A stretch of DNA of 64,000 nt, from positions 1 through 64,000 of the forward strand of contig JABDBC010000005.1 in NCBI GenBank assembly GCA_013288825.1, in the 5' to 3' direction. A model generated the notes under the pieces. That model was not told where the DNA came from and made no database searches. It was given only the letters and a program-made list of their open reading frames with translations. The position numbers and the translations under genes were made by a program. The stretch's first letter is position 1, and the number at the start of each line of letters is the position of its first letter. The stretch is from Chlamydiota bacterium. Its GTDB lineage: Bacteria > Chlamydiota > Chlamydiia > Chlamydiales > Parachlamydiaceae. Of this stretch, positions 52,952 to 60,788 are shown one piece after another.

Positions 52952-53890
52952 TCATCTGAATTTTGTGAGGTAAGCGTGTAATGATTTTATCCCTTCTTCT
53001 ATCGTCACTTTTGGCTCCCATCCCAGATCATGCTTGATTGCGTCTAAACTCATCTTACGAGCATTCATGGCATAAGGATCAGGTAAATTGCTTTCCTTTA
53101 TGACAGCTTTAGGAATTAGTGTTTTGATGATCTGTGCAATTTGTCTTATTGTCGGATAGCCGGGGCCTGTAACGTTATATGCAAGGGTATCTGACTTCTT
53201 GAACTTTTCTTTTGGAGCCTTAAGGACATCTTGGAAAACTGAAATGACATCATTGATATGCACCCAAGGAAGAGGGAGATCACACCCTTTTTTCAATACT
53301 ATTGGTTCCCCAGCAAGAACTGCTTGTAATGCCTCTGTAATGCTGCAATAGGTGCTTCTGCCAGGTCCATAAACGATTGAAATGCGCAAAGTGACCATAT
53401 CCATTCCAAACTGATGAGCGAAAGCTCTCACCATGGATTCACACGCAACCTTGGAACAACCATAAGGCTCATTGGCAAGCAAAGGCCATTTTTCATGAAC
53501 AGATTCATGCATCGAAGCCTTCTCTGCAGCTTCTCCATAAACAGAGCTCGAAGAGAGGAAAATAATGCGTCCCGAAAACTTATGGAGCCTGGCGATTTCA
53601 AATAGATTAAGTGTTCCTTGGCAGTTAACAGTGAAAACCTTGGCTGGATCCTGATTGCAGACATGAGGTCCTGAAACACCCCCACAATGGACAATATGGG
53701 CGATTTTATGTTTAGAAAATATCTGCTCGATAAAGCTTTTATCTGTGACGTCGCCAGTTAAGACAGGCCAGAACTCACTGACAGCAGGTTTTATAAGGTC
53801 GACTCCAATGACCTTAATTCCATCTGCATGGAGAGTCCCTGCCAATTGTTTCCCTAAAAACCCTTCGCTACCTGTGATTAATACTGTCAT
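52952..53890 (-). CDS. NAD-dependent epimerase/dehydratase (extended SDR)
   Basis: This 312-residue protein has an N-terminal Rossmann motif ITGSEGFLGKQLAG (T-G-x-x-G-F-x-G). The catalytic set is SSSSVYGEA plus EPYGCSKVACE, giving Ser, Tyr and Lys of the Y-x-x-x-K motif. NVTGPGYPTIRQIA lies in the substrate domain. Related enzymes act on nucleotide sugars; the exact substrate cannot be named. A polar residue-rich C-terminus (IEEGIKSLHAYLTKFR) fits the family length. Confidence 0.87.
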   Translation of the reverse strand: MTVLITGSEGFLGKQLAGTLHADGIKVIGVDLIKPAVSEFWPVLTGDVTDKSFIEQIFSKHKIAHIVHCGGVSGPHVCNQDPAKVFTVNCQGTLNLFEIARLHKFSGRIIFLSSSSVYGEAAEKASMHESVHEKWPLLANEPYGCSKVACESMVRAFAHQFGMDMVTLRISIVYGPGRSTYCSITEALQAVLAGEPIVLKKGCDLPLPWVHINDVISVFQDVLKAPKEKFKKSDTLAYNVTGPGYPTIRQIAQIIKTLIPKAVIKESNLPDPYAMNARKMSLDAIKHDLGWEPKVTIEEGIKSLHAYLTKFR

Positions 53891-53942
53891 AGAATCCTCT
53901 TATTTCTCGTGCTTATGTCTCTGGGCATGCCCATGTCTGAAT

Positions 53943-54120
53943 AAAAAATTAAACGCGAAGAGGCGCCTTGGGACAGTTCTGCATACGGCATGGCTTTTAA
54001 CACAGGCGGTCTTTGTGAGTCGACGTCGTTCAGCTGGCCTGTGTTAAAAGCCATGCCATATGCGAGAACCGTCCCCGGCGCCGACCTTTGCGTCTTTGCG
54101 CCTTTGCGTTTAATTTTCTT
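53943..54120. repeat. Chimeric palindrome: family D shell with family E core
   Basis: The outside AAAAAATTAAACGCGAAGAGG pairs imperfectly with CTTTGCGCCTTTGCGTTTAATTT (in part) ending near 54120; this is family D. Inside, GGGACAGTTCTGCATACGGC and ATGGCTTTTAACACAGGC pair with GCCTGTGTTAAAAGCCAT and GCGAGAACCGTCCCCGGCGC. The centre is TCTTTGTGAGTCGACGTCG, as in the family E element at 26158-26326. The last bases overlap the stop codon of the chaperone gene. Confidence 0.9.
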
Positions 54121-54634
54121 ATTCGCTGTAGTTTTCCTTCATTAAAAGGGCCTTAGCTGCCTTTGCTTGTTGGTAGATATCCTCATATTCGGCTAAACCT
54201 TCTGAATATTCTAAAGCCAAATCAATCGCTTGCAGGGCGCTTTCTCGATCATGCATCGCAAAAAGACACTTAGCCAAATGAAAATATGGGATCGGGTTTT
54301 CCAATTGGCAAATTGCTGCCATCTCATAAGCATCCACAGCCCCTTCGTAGTTCTCACATCGTTGCGTGGCTGCCCCAAGTCCTAGCCAATAGTCATAATG
54401 ATAGGGATTCAACGTCACCAAAAATAAAAACGCATTCGCTGCATCGAGGTACCGCTTATTTTCAAATAAACGATAGGCAGCTCTATAAAATTTTTCCATT
54501 GTATCATCGGAAAAACCTAAAATCTGCTGTGCATTTTTACCTGCAGCAAATTGTTTTTTTAACCATTTTTTATCATTTAATTTCTTTCGTATCTGAGGAG
54601 AGATGTCGAATTCTCCGATATCATCTGCTGGCAT
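54119..54634 (-). CDS. SycD/LcrH-type type III secretion chaperone (TPR)
   Basis: A 171-residue class II chaperone of type III secretion. After an N-terminal helix (ISPQIRKKLNDKKWLKKQ) come about three tetratricopeptide units: MEKFYRAAYRLFENKRYLD, WLGLGAATQRCENYEGAVDA and YFHLAKCLFAMHDRESALQA. This matches LcrH/SycD proteins that keep translocators soluble in the bacterial cytosol. The ATG at 54634 has AAAAAAGG at a sensible distance; upstream in-frame starts do not. No translocator genes (CopB/CopD type) lie beside it, so it is an orphan here. Confidence 0.87.
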   Translation of the reverse strand: MPADDIGEFDISPQIRKKLNDKKWLKKQFAAGKNAQQILGFSDDTMEKFYRAAYRLFENKRYLDAANAFLFLVTLNPYHYDYWLGLGAATQRCENYEGAVDAYEMAAICQLENPIPYFHLAKCLFAMHDRESALQAIDLALEYSEGLAEYEDIYQQAKAAKALLMKENYSE

Positions 54635-54742
54635 GCACATCCTTTTTTCTGAACAATAGAAATACCTGTTCTCGATTGTCAACACCTTTCTCTTGCAAAG
54701 AAAACACACTAACGAATAAATTTTCCCCTCCAAAGGTATTTT

Positions 54743-55147
54743 ATGTTTGGTCCAGACCCTATATCCCGGCCTCTCGTAATCCGCGCTGATGTGGATCCTC
54801 AGCCAACTGCGTTACCCCCTAAATCAATCTGGAGAAAAATCTTAAATGTTGTAATCGTGATATTTGCCTTATTGCTAGGCGTTGTTTTTTTTATATATAG
54901 TCCTATTGTCTTTCTTGTCAGTTTCATCGTGGGAATAGCCTGCGCTGGTGCCATGAAAAAGGCGATGTCAAAACTCATCGAAGTCTGGCGCAATAAACCA
55001 TGGATAGTGATTGTCACCGCGATTGGCTTTTACGTTCTTGGTTTGACGGCGGCATTACTTGTTACAACGAGCCTTATTGGAATTTATTTGGGCACCGAAC
55101 TCTATCAATGGAGCACCCATCGTGTAAGACGGCATGCATCAAGCTGA
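54743..55147 (+). CDS. Small unknown membrane protein, divergent from the chaperone
   Basis: This 134-residue protein has a Pro-rich N-terminus (about 1-28), then hydrophobic segments at about 33-52 (ILNVVIVIFALLLGVVFFIY), 54-70 (IVFLVSFIVGIACAGAM) and 88-118 (IVIVTAIGFYVLGLTAALLV and TTSLIGIYLG). The C-terminus is short and basic (RVRRHASS). AAAGG lies about 6 bases before the ATG. The paired segments and its position next to a secretion chaperone gene make an Inc-type protein conceivable; not demonstrated. Confidence 0.7.
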   Translation: MFGPDPISRPLVIRADVDPQPTALPPKSIWRKILNVVIVIFALLLGVVFFIYSPIVFLVSFIVGIACAGAMKKAMSKLIEVWRNKPWIVIVTAIGFYVLGLTAALLVTTSLIGIYLGTELYQWSTHRVRRHASS

Positions 55148-55279
55148 AAGGACAAAGGACCTAAGGGACATAAAGGACCTAAAGGACAAAGGACGTAATG
55201 GACTTAACAATTTGATTTCCAGTCCGTTATGTCCATTGTCCTTTAGGTCCCTTATGTCCTTTAGGTCCTTTGTCCCTTT
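55147..55279. repeat. Inverted array of 9-10 bp units, family A
   Basis: Left: AAAGGACAAAGGACCTAAGG, GACATAAAGGACCTAAAGG, ACAAAGGACGTAATGGAC. Right: GTCCGTTATGTCCATTGTCC and TTTAGGTCCCTTATGTCC. A variant unit GGACCTAAA dominates here. It follows the previous gene within a few bases. Confidence 0.86.
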
Positions 55280-55300
55280 ACTGATTTATTAAAAAATTTG

Positions 55301-55329
55301 TTGACATTCCTATTTCTTATGCTAGTGTA
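55301..55329 (+). promoter_or_regulatory. Possible promoter of the DUF892 gene
   Basis: A consensus -35 box TTGACA at 55301-55306 is followed 16 bases later by TAGTGT (55323-55328), a weak -10 box. It lies about 30 bases before the gene's start codon. Only the -35 half is convincing. Confidence 0.35.
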
Positions 55330-55360
55330 TGGAAAAGCCATCTTTAGCTAGGAGGTTGCT

Positions 55361-55867
55361 GTGGGTAAAAATTCAAGCATAGAGAGATTCTATGAAATGT
55401 TTTTGGACCAATTGCGCAGCATGTATAGCTCGGAGGAACAGGTCATCAATAGCATGCCAAAGATGACGCAATCGGCCATTAGCTACGAGCTCAAAGAAGC
55501 ATTCACCAAACATCTTGAAGAATCAAAAAAGCAAAAAGAACGCCTAAAACAAGCCTTTGATGAACTTGGAGAAAATGCAGAAGGGGCTTCATGTGAAACG
55601 ATGCAATCGCTAATTAAGGAATGTGAAAAAGTCATCAAGAAAAGAAGTCCATCATTTGTAGAAGATGCGGCACTTATTGGGGCTGTGCAAAAGATTGAAC
55701 ATTATGAAATGGCTTCTTATACATCCTTGAAGGCGTTTGCACATCATTTAGATCTAAAAAATATCGAAGAAGTTGTAGATGAAATTCTCGAAGAAAAGAA
55801 AAATGCCATCAAAATTTTAACCAGCATCGCAGAAAGCAGCTGGGTCACCTCTAGCGCGTCGTCATAA
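55361..55867 (+). CDS. Ferritin-like DUF892 (YciE/YciF) protein
   Basis: This 168-residue four-helix protein of the YciE/YciF family is usually linked to stress responses. Helix motifs FYEMFLDQLRSMYSSEEQV, EAFTKHLEESKKQKERL and KIEHYEMASYTSLKAFAHHL supply the Glu/His residues of the ferritin-like metal site. The start is GTG at 55361 with AGGAGG seven bases upstream, one of the clearest ribosome binding sites in the window. Its last 17 bases overlap the convergent gene at 55851-56024. Confidence 0.9.
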   Translation: MGKNSSIERFYEMFLDQLRSMYSSEEQVINSMPKMTQSAISYELKEAFTKHLEESKKQKERLKQAFDELGENAEGASCETMQSLIKECEKVIKKRSPSFVEDAALIGAVQKIEHYEMASYTSLKAFAHHLDLKNIEEVVDEILEEKKNAIKILTSIAESSWVTSSASS

Positions 55868-56024
55868 CATCAAGCCATTCCCTAATCCTCTTGAGATACT
55901 CGGGAGAGTACTTAAGGGTATGATCTGAACTTTTAACGACCTTGGCTCTTAATTGTTCCTTGCCTTTTTGATGCTCAATAATATCGTTAAGCCCTTCTCG
56001 AAGAAATTTAAATCTTTCGCTCAT
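55851..56024 (-). pseudogene. Truncated HTH regulator (HigA-like antitoxin remnant)
   Basis: This 57-residue open frame starts at ATG 56024 with TGAGGAA upstream. FKFLREGLNDIIEHQKGKEQ and YSPEYLKRIREWLDVM look like the N-terminal part of XRE-type antitoxins of the HigA/MqsA kind, in which 'RxxLxxSQxxFA' and the helix-turn-helix should follow. Instead the frame ends in TTR and runs into the 3' end of the DUF892 gene. I infer that the DNA-binding half has been lost. It lies 20 bases downstream of the next gene, on the same strand. Confidence 0.5.
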
Positions 56025-56044
56025 AATAAATTCCTCAGATCTTT

Positions 56045-56290
56045 TCAATAGCCCATATCTAGCTCTTGAGCTTGTTCGACAAGTAACTCCAAGGCATTGT
56101 AGCTGACATTATTTGTATGAACTTTATATTGCAATAAGTCTGCTAGCCAAATGCGTCTATGAACTCCCTTTTGATGAAAAGGAATTTCTCCGTTTTCTAG
56201 TAGCTTAATCAAAAAAGGACAAGAGACATTTAATAAATTTGCTGATTCTTGAGTAGAAAAATCGACGTTTTCTTGAAATAATGTGGACAT
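56045..56290 (-). CDS. Excisionase/MerR-like HTH protein, probable antitoxin-type regulator
   Basis: An 81-residue protein with the pattern STQESANLLNVSCPFLIKLL, ENGEIPFHQKGVHRRIWLAD, typical of the excisionase-like winged helix found in antitoxins that partner PIN-type toxins. No PIN gene follows; instead the truncated regulator lies downstream. AGGAGAG lies upstream of the ATG at 56290. It is divergent from the gene at 56447 across 156 bases, so it may control that promoter. Confidence 0.75.
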   Translation of the reverse strand: MSTLFQENVDFSTQESANLLNVSCPFLIKLLENGEIPFHQKGVHRRIWLADLLQYKVHTNNVSYNALELLVEQAQELDMGY

Positions 56291-56446
56291 ACCTCTCTCC
56301 TATCCTTTTAGAGTAACAAAAAATTCTAGATTCTCGCCACATTTTCCAGTATGCTGTATGTTCAACAGGTTTTCTCTATCAAGCAATTGTGTGATAAAGC
56401 TGAGAATGATTAGTCTATCCTGGAATAAAAAAATTGGATAAGTTAT

Positions 56447-57007
56447 ATGATCCCTATATGGAATAATTCGGGTGTACTGCCTCCCATAAGACCTGGTATG
56501 CAAATACACAGCTCTGAGCGGTCACCTTACCATGTGAGTATACATGATGTTATTGAAACTTTTGCATTTTCTGAGAAGCGAACAATTATAATAAAGGGAC
56601 TGCTCGACTATCGAGAAGCTTTGTATATGTCTGGTATAACTCAAGGTTTCCAATGGATCGATGGAAGTTTTACAGAAAACGTTGAATCTCTGGAAAATAG
56701 ACCTCCAAATGATATTGATGTGGTTACTTTTTTCTGTTTACCAAAAGGTGTGGAGCAACAAGAATTCTTTGAGCAAAACAGCTCTTTGTTTACTCCTGAG
56801 TTAACAAAACAGAAATACTATATCGATGGTTATTTATGTCTGCTAGGAGAGCCATTTGAGAGTCGCCACGTTCGACAAATTTCATATTGGTACAGTTTTT
56901 GGTCGCACCGGAAAAATGGAATCTGGAAAGGATTTTTAAAGATTGATTTATCTCAGAATGATGATGTTTTGGCCGCCAAAGTTTTAAATTTTAAAGGTTC
57001 AATATGA
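56447..57007 (+). CDS. Nucleotidyltransferase-like protein (DUF6932 type)
   Basis: This 186-residue protein contains FQWIDGSFTEN followed about 12 residues later by RPPNDIDVVTFF. Together these form the G-S...D-x-D pattern of the nucleotidyltransferase fold, with two carboxylates for metal. The C-terminal part (RKNGIWKGFLKIDLSQNDD) resembles proteins I recall under the DUF6932 name. It overlaps the next gene by 4 bases (ATGA type), so the two are translated together. Minimal nucleotidyltransferases of this kind occur in toxin-antitoxin and defence pairs; the reaction here is not known. Confidence 0.65.
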   Translation: MIPIWNNSGVLPPIRPGMQIHSSERSPYHVSIHDVIETFAFSEKRTIIIKGLLDYREALYMSGITQGFQWIDGSFTENVESLENRPPNDIDVVTFFCLPKGVEQQEFFEQNSSLFTPELTKQKYYIDGYLCLLGEPFESRHVRQISYWYSFWSHRKNGIWKGFLKIDLSQNDDVLAAKVLNFKGSI

Positions 57008-57942
57008 ATCATGATGAATATTTCGCATATATATCTGAAATAAATGAACTGGAAGCTCTAATTGCAGAAATCCCTACTGGGAATGTTTTTGAGCGGGTAA
57101 GTTTAGAAGCTCGACTTAAGGCTGCCAAATCCGCAATATCAGGTGTTAAAGAACCAGCAATTCCTATGAAGGCCAGATTAACATTTCGCGGAAAACCGGT
57201 TTTTAGATCTCATGGTATAGAAGCTGATTTTGGTTCAAAGGCTGCAGGTGCTTTTTCTGAAGCAGTTACGGCAATCGCGGTAGGACTATCTATCGATTTG
57301 CAAGAAAAAGGTCCTATCCCAGATAAACAAAAAAATCAATTGTTGATTACTGGGACAACAATTGGATCATTCGGTTTTGAATTTGAACTTCCGAAAGAAT
57401 CAACTGACCGTTTGGCATATGAGCAAAAAACCTACGTAGAGAAAGCCATTACAATGGTTCAAGAATTATTACAACTAGCTACAATAGGTTCCGATGACGA
57501 TATAGCCGAACTTATCGATGACATTCATCCACGCGGCGTTAAGAAAACTGCAGATTTCTTAAATTTTGTAGCTCAAAATGATGCTTGGTGTGCTCTTGAT
57601 TTTAAGGAAAAACTATTTCAATTTCAAAATCTTGAACAGCTTAAAACTTCATCTAAGCGCTTGCAAGAAAACAATATTCATGAAAAAAGCGAGAGTTACA
57701 CAGGTGAGTTTCAAGGTATCTTACCTTTGAGCAGAGCCTTCGAATTCAAAGTGTCAGATCAACAAACAATTATTAAAGGGAAGATTGGTCTAGACATTGA
57801 AGATCCCGACAGCCTAAATCGCAACTATTTGCATAAACGCGTCAAAGTAATGATGAGCATTACACAGGTCGGTAATGGCAAACCCAGATATTCTTTGTTA
57901 TCACTAGATCACGTCGAGTTTTCACCTAGCTCAGATGTGTAA
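57004..57942 (+). CDS. Unknown partner of the nucleotidyltransferase-like gene
   Basis: I do not recognise this 312-residue protein. The N-terminus (about 1-45) is a charged helix (EINELEALIAEIP). The middle contains ARLTFRGKPVFRSHGIEADF and LLITGTTIGSFGFEFELPKE, a beta-rich pattern. The C-terminal ~90 residues again look beta-rich (QGILPLSRAFEFKVSDQ, KGKIGLDIEDPDSLNR). There is no signal peptide or membrane segment, so it should be cytosolic. The start overlaps the upstream stop. It could be a target-binding or antitoxin-like partner; its size is larger than a usual antitoxin. Confidence 0.65.
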   Translation: MNHDEYFAYISEINELEALIAEIPTGNVFERVSLEARLKAAKSAISGVKEPAIPMKARLTFRGKPVFRSHGIEADFGSKAAGAFSEAVTAIAVGLSIDLQEKGPIPDKQKNQLLITGTTIGSFGFEFELPKESTDRLAYEQKTYVEKAITMVQELLQLATIGSDDDIAELIDDIHPRGVKKTADFLNFVAQNDAWCALDFKEKLFQFQNLEQLKTSSKRLQENNIHEKSESYTGEFQGILPLSRAFEFKVSDQQTIIKGKIGLDIEDPDSLNRNYLHKRVKVMMSITQVGNGKPRYSLLSLDHVEFSPSSDV

Positions 57943-57987
57943 AAAACATAACCAACATAATGCTACAAGAGCCTCGAACGACTTCCT

Positions 57988-58016
57988 TTGACAAAAACAG
58001 ACTATGATTATATCAT
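57988..58016 (+). promoter_or_regulatory. Promoter of the potABCD operon
   Basis: TTGACA at 57988-57993, a 17-base spacer and TATCAT at 58011-58016 form a close match to a sigma-70/sigma-66 promoter. The start codon follows at 58039. Confidence 0.7.
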
Positions 58017-58038
58017 TCTGTGATTAACGGAGAAATTG

Positions 58039-59160
58039 ATGGCGGAAAGCATTGTTTTTGAAAATATCTCAAAACGCTTTGGACAAAGCGTCGCATTGAA
58101 CGACGTCTCCTTTGCCATCCATAAAGGGGAATTTTTTTCTCTTTTGGGTCCAAGTGGATGTGGAAAAACAACCCTCCTACGCATTCTAGCAGGATTTGAA
58201 CACCCCGATACCGGCCGCATTCTCCTCGATGGTCAAGACATCACAAGACTTCCTCCCAATAAACGCCCCGTCAATACCGTCTTTCAAAATTATGCCCTCT
58301 TCCCTCACCTAACCATCTGGGAAAATATCGCTTTCGGCTTGCGCATCGCCCATCGACCCGAAACTGAAATCCAAAAAGAAGTCGAAGATATGCTGGCTCT
58401 GATTCAAATGTCTGATCAGGCTTACAAAAAGCCCGATCAAATCAGCGGCGGTCAAAAGCAAAGAGTCGCCATCGCAAGAGCCTTGATCAACCACCCCCAA
58501 ATTCTCCTGCTCGACGAACCCCTTGCAGCACTCGATCTCAAATTGCGTCAAAAAATGCTACTCGACCTAGACAGAATCCACGATGAAGTCGGCATCACAT
58601 TCATTTTTGTCACGCACGACCAAACAGAAGCCATGGCCGTCAGTGATCGCTTAGCTGTTTTGCATAAGGGTTGCTTGGAACAAATTGGTACTCCAGTGCA
58701 GATTTACGAAACGCCAAAAAGCAGCTTCGTCGCCGACTTTATCGGTGACACCAACTTCTTCGATGGCGTTGTATCAGAAAAAGCACAAAAAGATTACACC
58801 CTCTTTCAAGCAGAAGGCTTTCAACCCATCCTTTGCTTCAACGATAAACAATTGTCTAAAGGGGATGCCGTTCACCTCAGCGTAAGACCAGAAAAAATTC
58901 ACATTTCCCGCGAAGCCCCTCCTCAACAACCTCTGCACAATCTTTATCAAGGCATTGTGGATGACATCGTCTATAAGGGAGACCACACGCACTTCGGAGT
59001 GCAAGTGGGATCTCGAAAAATTTCCGTCACAAAACAACATAGCCGTTTTCTTTTAGATGAATCGCCCATTACATGGAAAGATTCTGTCTGGATCTGGTGG
59101 CACGCTGATGATGGCTTTATGTTAGAACGCTGTCAGAAGCTTGAGGCCCCAAATGAATAG
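58039..59160 (+). CDS. potA: Spermidine/putrescine ABC transporter ATPase PotA
   Basis: This 373-residue importer ATPase has Walker A LLGPSGCGKTTLLRILAGF (about 36), the Q-loop VFQNYALFPHLTIWENIAFG, signature ISGGQKQRVAIARAL, Walker B ILLLDEPLAALDLKLR and the switch region FVTHDQTEAM. A C-terminal TOBE-like domain follows (from about 240). This residue set is typical of PotA. The ATG at 58039 follows CGGAG by six bases and is preferred to a TTG at 58036. It overlaps potB by 8 bases. Confidence 0.94.
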   Translation: MAESIVFENISKRFGQSVALNDVSFAIHKGEFFSLLGPSGCGKTTLLRILAGFEHPDTGRILLDGQDITRLPPNKRPVNTVFQNYALFPHLTIWENIAFGLRIAHRPETEIQKEVEDMLALIQMSDQAYKKPDQISGGQKQRVAIARALINHPQILLLDEPLAALDLKLRQKMLLDLDRIHDEVGITFIFVTHDQTEAMAVSDRLAVLHKGCLEQIGTPVQIYETPKSSFVADFIGDTNFFDGVVSEKAQKDYTLFQAEGFQPILCFNDKQLSKGDAVHLSVRPEKIHISREAPPQQPLHNLYQGIVDDIVYKGDHTHFGVQVGSRKISVTKQHSRFLLDESPITWKDSVWIWWHADDGFMLERCQKLEAPNE

Positions 59161-60022
59161 AAAAACTAAAAATGAGTGGTACCTGACCCTACCCTCTTTT
59201 TTGTGGTTATTAATATTCTTTTTCATCCCCACTTGCATCATTTACGCATATGCATTAAAGCCTCAAAACATCTACGGCAGTGTTGGCACCGGATGGACTC
59301 TCGATGCCATCAAAAGCCTCTTAGATCCAAACTATTACGTTCTTCTCATCCGCACACTATTGCTAGGAGGCGCTACAACAATCATTTGCCTCATATTAGC
59401 CTTGCCTGTCGGATACCAAATGACTCTCATTTCAAAAAGGATGCGGCGTCTGCTGATTCTACTCCTCGTTTTGCCTTTTTGGAGCAGTTTTCTCATACGG
59501 ATCTTTGCATGGAAAATGCTTCTTCATCCAGAAGGTTACATCAAAAACTTGCTGGTTTTTTTGAACTTTGTCGACGCAGACACTTCTCTTCTCTATAATC
59601 TTGGCGCTGTCCTTCTGGTCATGGTTTATACCTACCTCCCCTTTGCTGTCTTTCCAATATATGCTGCAGCCTCAAAGTTCAACTTTCAACTCATTGAAGC
59701 AGCGATGGATTTAGGGGCATCGAAGCGTCAAGCATTTTGGAAAATTTTTGTCCCAGGCATAGGAAAAGGAATTTTCACTGCCAGCGTCATGGTGTTTATT
59801 TCGGCTGTCGGTGCCTACGTCATCCCTGATTTAATTGGGGGGTTCAGCAGCGAAATGATTGGAAATAAAATCGCTCAACGGGTATTCGTCGACAGGAATT
59901 TGCCTCAAGCCAGCGCGCTATCCGTCTTACTCTCTCTCGTTGTTCTTCTTCCCCTTTTCGGCATTACATTTCTCACTTCGCGTCAAAAAAAGATTGAAGC
60001 AGAAGCGAGGAACAGAGAATGA
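59153..60022 (+). CDS. potB: Spermidine/putrescine ABC transporter permease PotB
   Basis: This 289-residue inner-membrane permease has six predicted membrane segments, beginning with FLWLLIFFFIPTCIIYAYAL. The EAA loop that contacts PotA is EAAMDLGASKRQAFWKIFVP (about 182). The ATG at 59153 lies within the end of potA. The last 4 bases overlap potC. Confidence 0.93.
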   Translation: MNRKTKNEWYLTLPSFLWLLIFFFIPTCIIYAYALKPQNIYGSVGTGWTLDAIKSLLDPNYYVLLIRTLLLGGATTIICLILALPVGYQMTLISKRMRRLLILLLVLPFWSSFLIRIFAWKMLLHPEGYIKNLLVFLNFVDADTSLLYNLGAVLLVMVYTYLPFAVFPIYAAASKFNFQLIEAAMDLGASKRQAFWKIFVPGIGKGIFTASVMVFISAVGAYVIPDLIGGFSSEMIGNKIAQRVFVDRNLPQASALSVLLSLVVLLPLFGITFLTSRQKKIEAEARNRE

Positions 60023-60786
60023 AAAGAAGTGCTCTCAGTTTTTGGACAACGATCGGCGTGCTCATTTTTTTGTATCTGCCGATCATAGTGTTGATAATCA
60101 GCTCCTTTAACGACTCCAGATTTGGGGGTCAGTGGCTGGGCTTTACCTTCAAATGGTACGATCGCCTCTGGCACGAGTACAAAATGTGGCATGCGCTGCG
60201 CAACTCATTGATTGTCGGTCTATCGGCAACAGTCGCCTCCACAATCTTAGGAACGACAGCAGCATTTGCCTTACATCTCTACAAGACAAAACTCCAAAAA
60301 ATACACGACGCTTTGGTTTATACACCACTAGTTATTCCCGATATTTTAATGGGAATTAGTCTATTGCTATTTTTCATCGCTCTAAATATTCAGCTAGGTC
60401 TCTTCACAGTGTTCATTGCTCATACGACATTCTGCATGAGTTATGTAACCATGGTCATGCTTTCAAAACTGCAAAACTTTGACTTCACACTCATTGAAGC
60501 AGCCCAAGATCTCGGTGCCAATACAAGAACTGTCGTTCGCCGCATTCTTTTGCCACTTCTTTCTCCAGGATTATTTGCAGGAGGGCTTTTGGCGTTCATG
60601 CTATCCATCGATGATTTTGTCATTACCTTTTTCGTAGCAGGACAAGGTGTTTCTACTCTACCAATCTATGTTTACAGTATGATAAAATTTGGATCGACGC
60701 CGATCATCAATGCACTTTCGGTTGTCATTCTAGCCATCACTTTTGTTATTACATTTATTACACAAAGTTTATCTAAGGAAGATTGA
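60019..60786 (+). CDS. potC: Spermidine/putrescine ABC transporter permease PotC
   Basis: This 255-residue second permease subunit begins with a membrane segment (IGVLIFLYLPIIVLIISSF, typical PotC). The EAA loop is EAAQDLGANTRTVVRRILLP (about 157). Five to six segments are expected. It overlaps potB (ATGA) and is followed by potD 2 bases later. Confidence 0.93.
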   Translation: MKRSALSFWTTIGVLIFLYLPIIVLIISSFNDSRFGGQWLGFTFKWYDRLWHEYKMWHALRNSLIVGLSATVASTILGTTAAFALHLYKTKLQKIHDALVYTPLVIPDILMGISLLLFFIALNIQLGLFTVFIAHTTFCMSYVTMVMLSKLQNFDFTLIEAAQDLGANTRTVVRRILLPLLSPGLFAGGLLAFMLSIDDFVITFFVAGQGVSTLPIYVYSMIKFGSTPIINALSVVILAITFVITFITQSLSKED

Positions 60787-60788
60787 GC

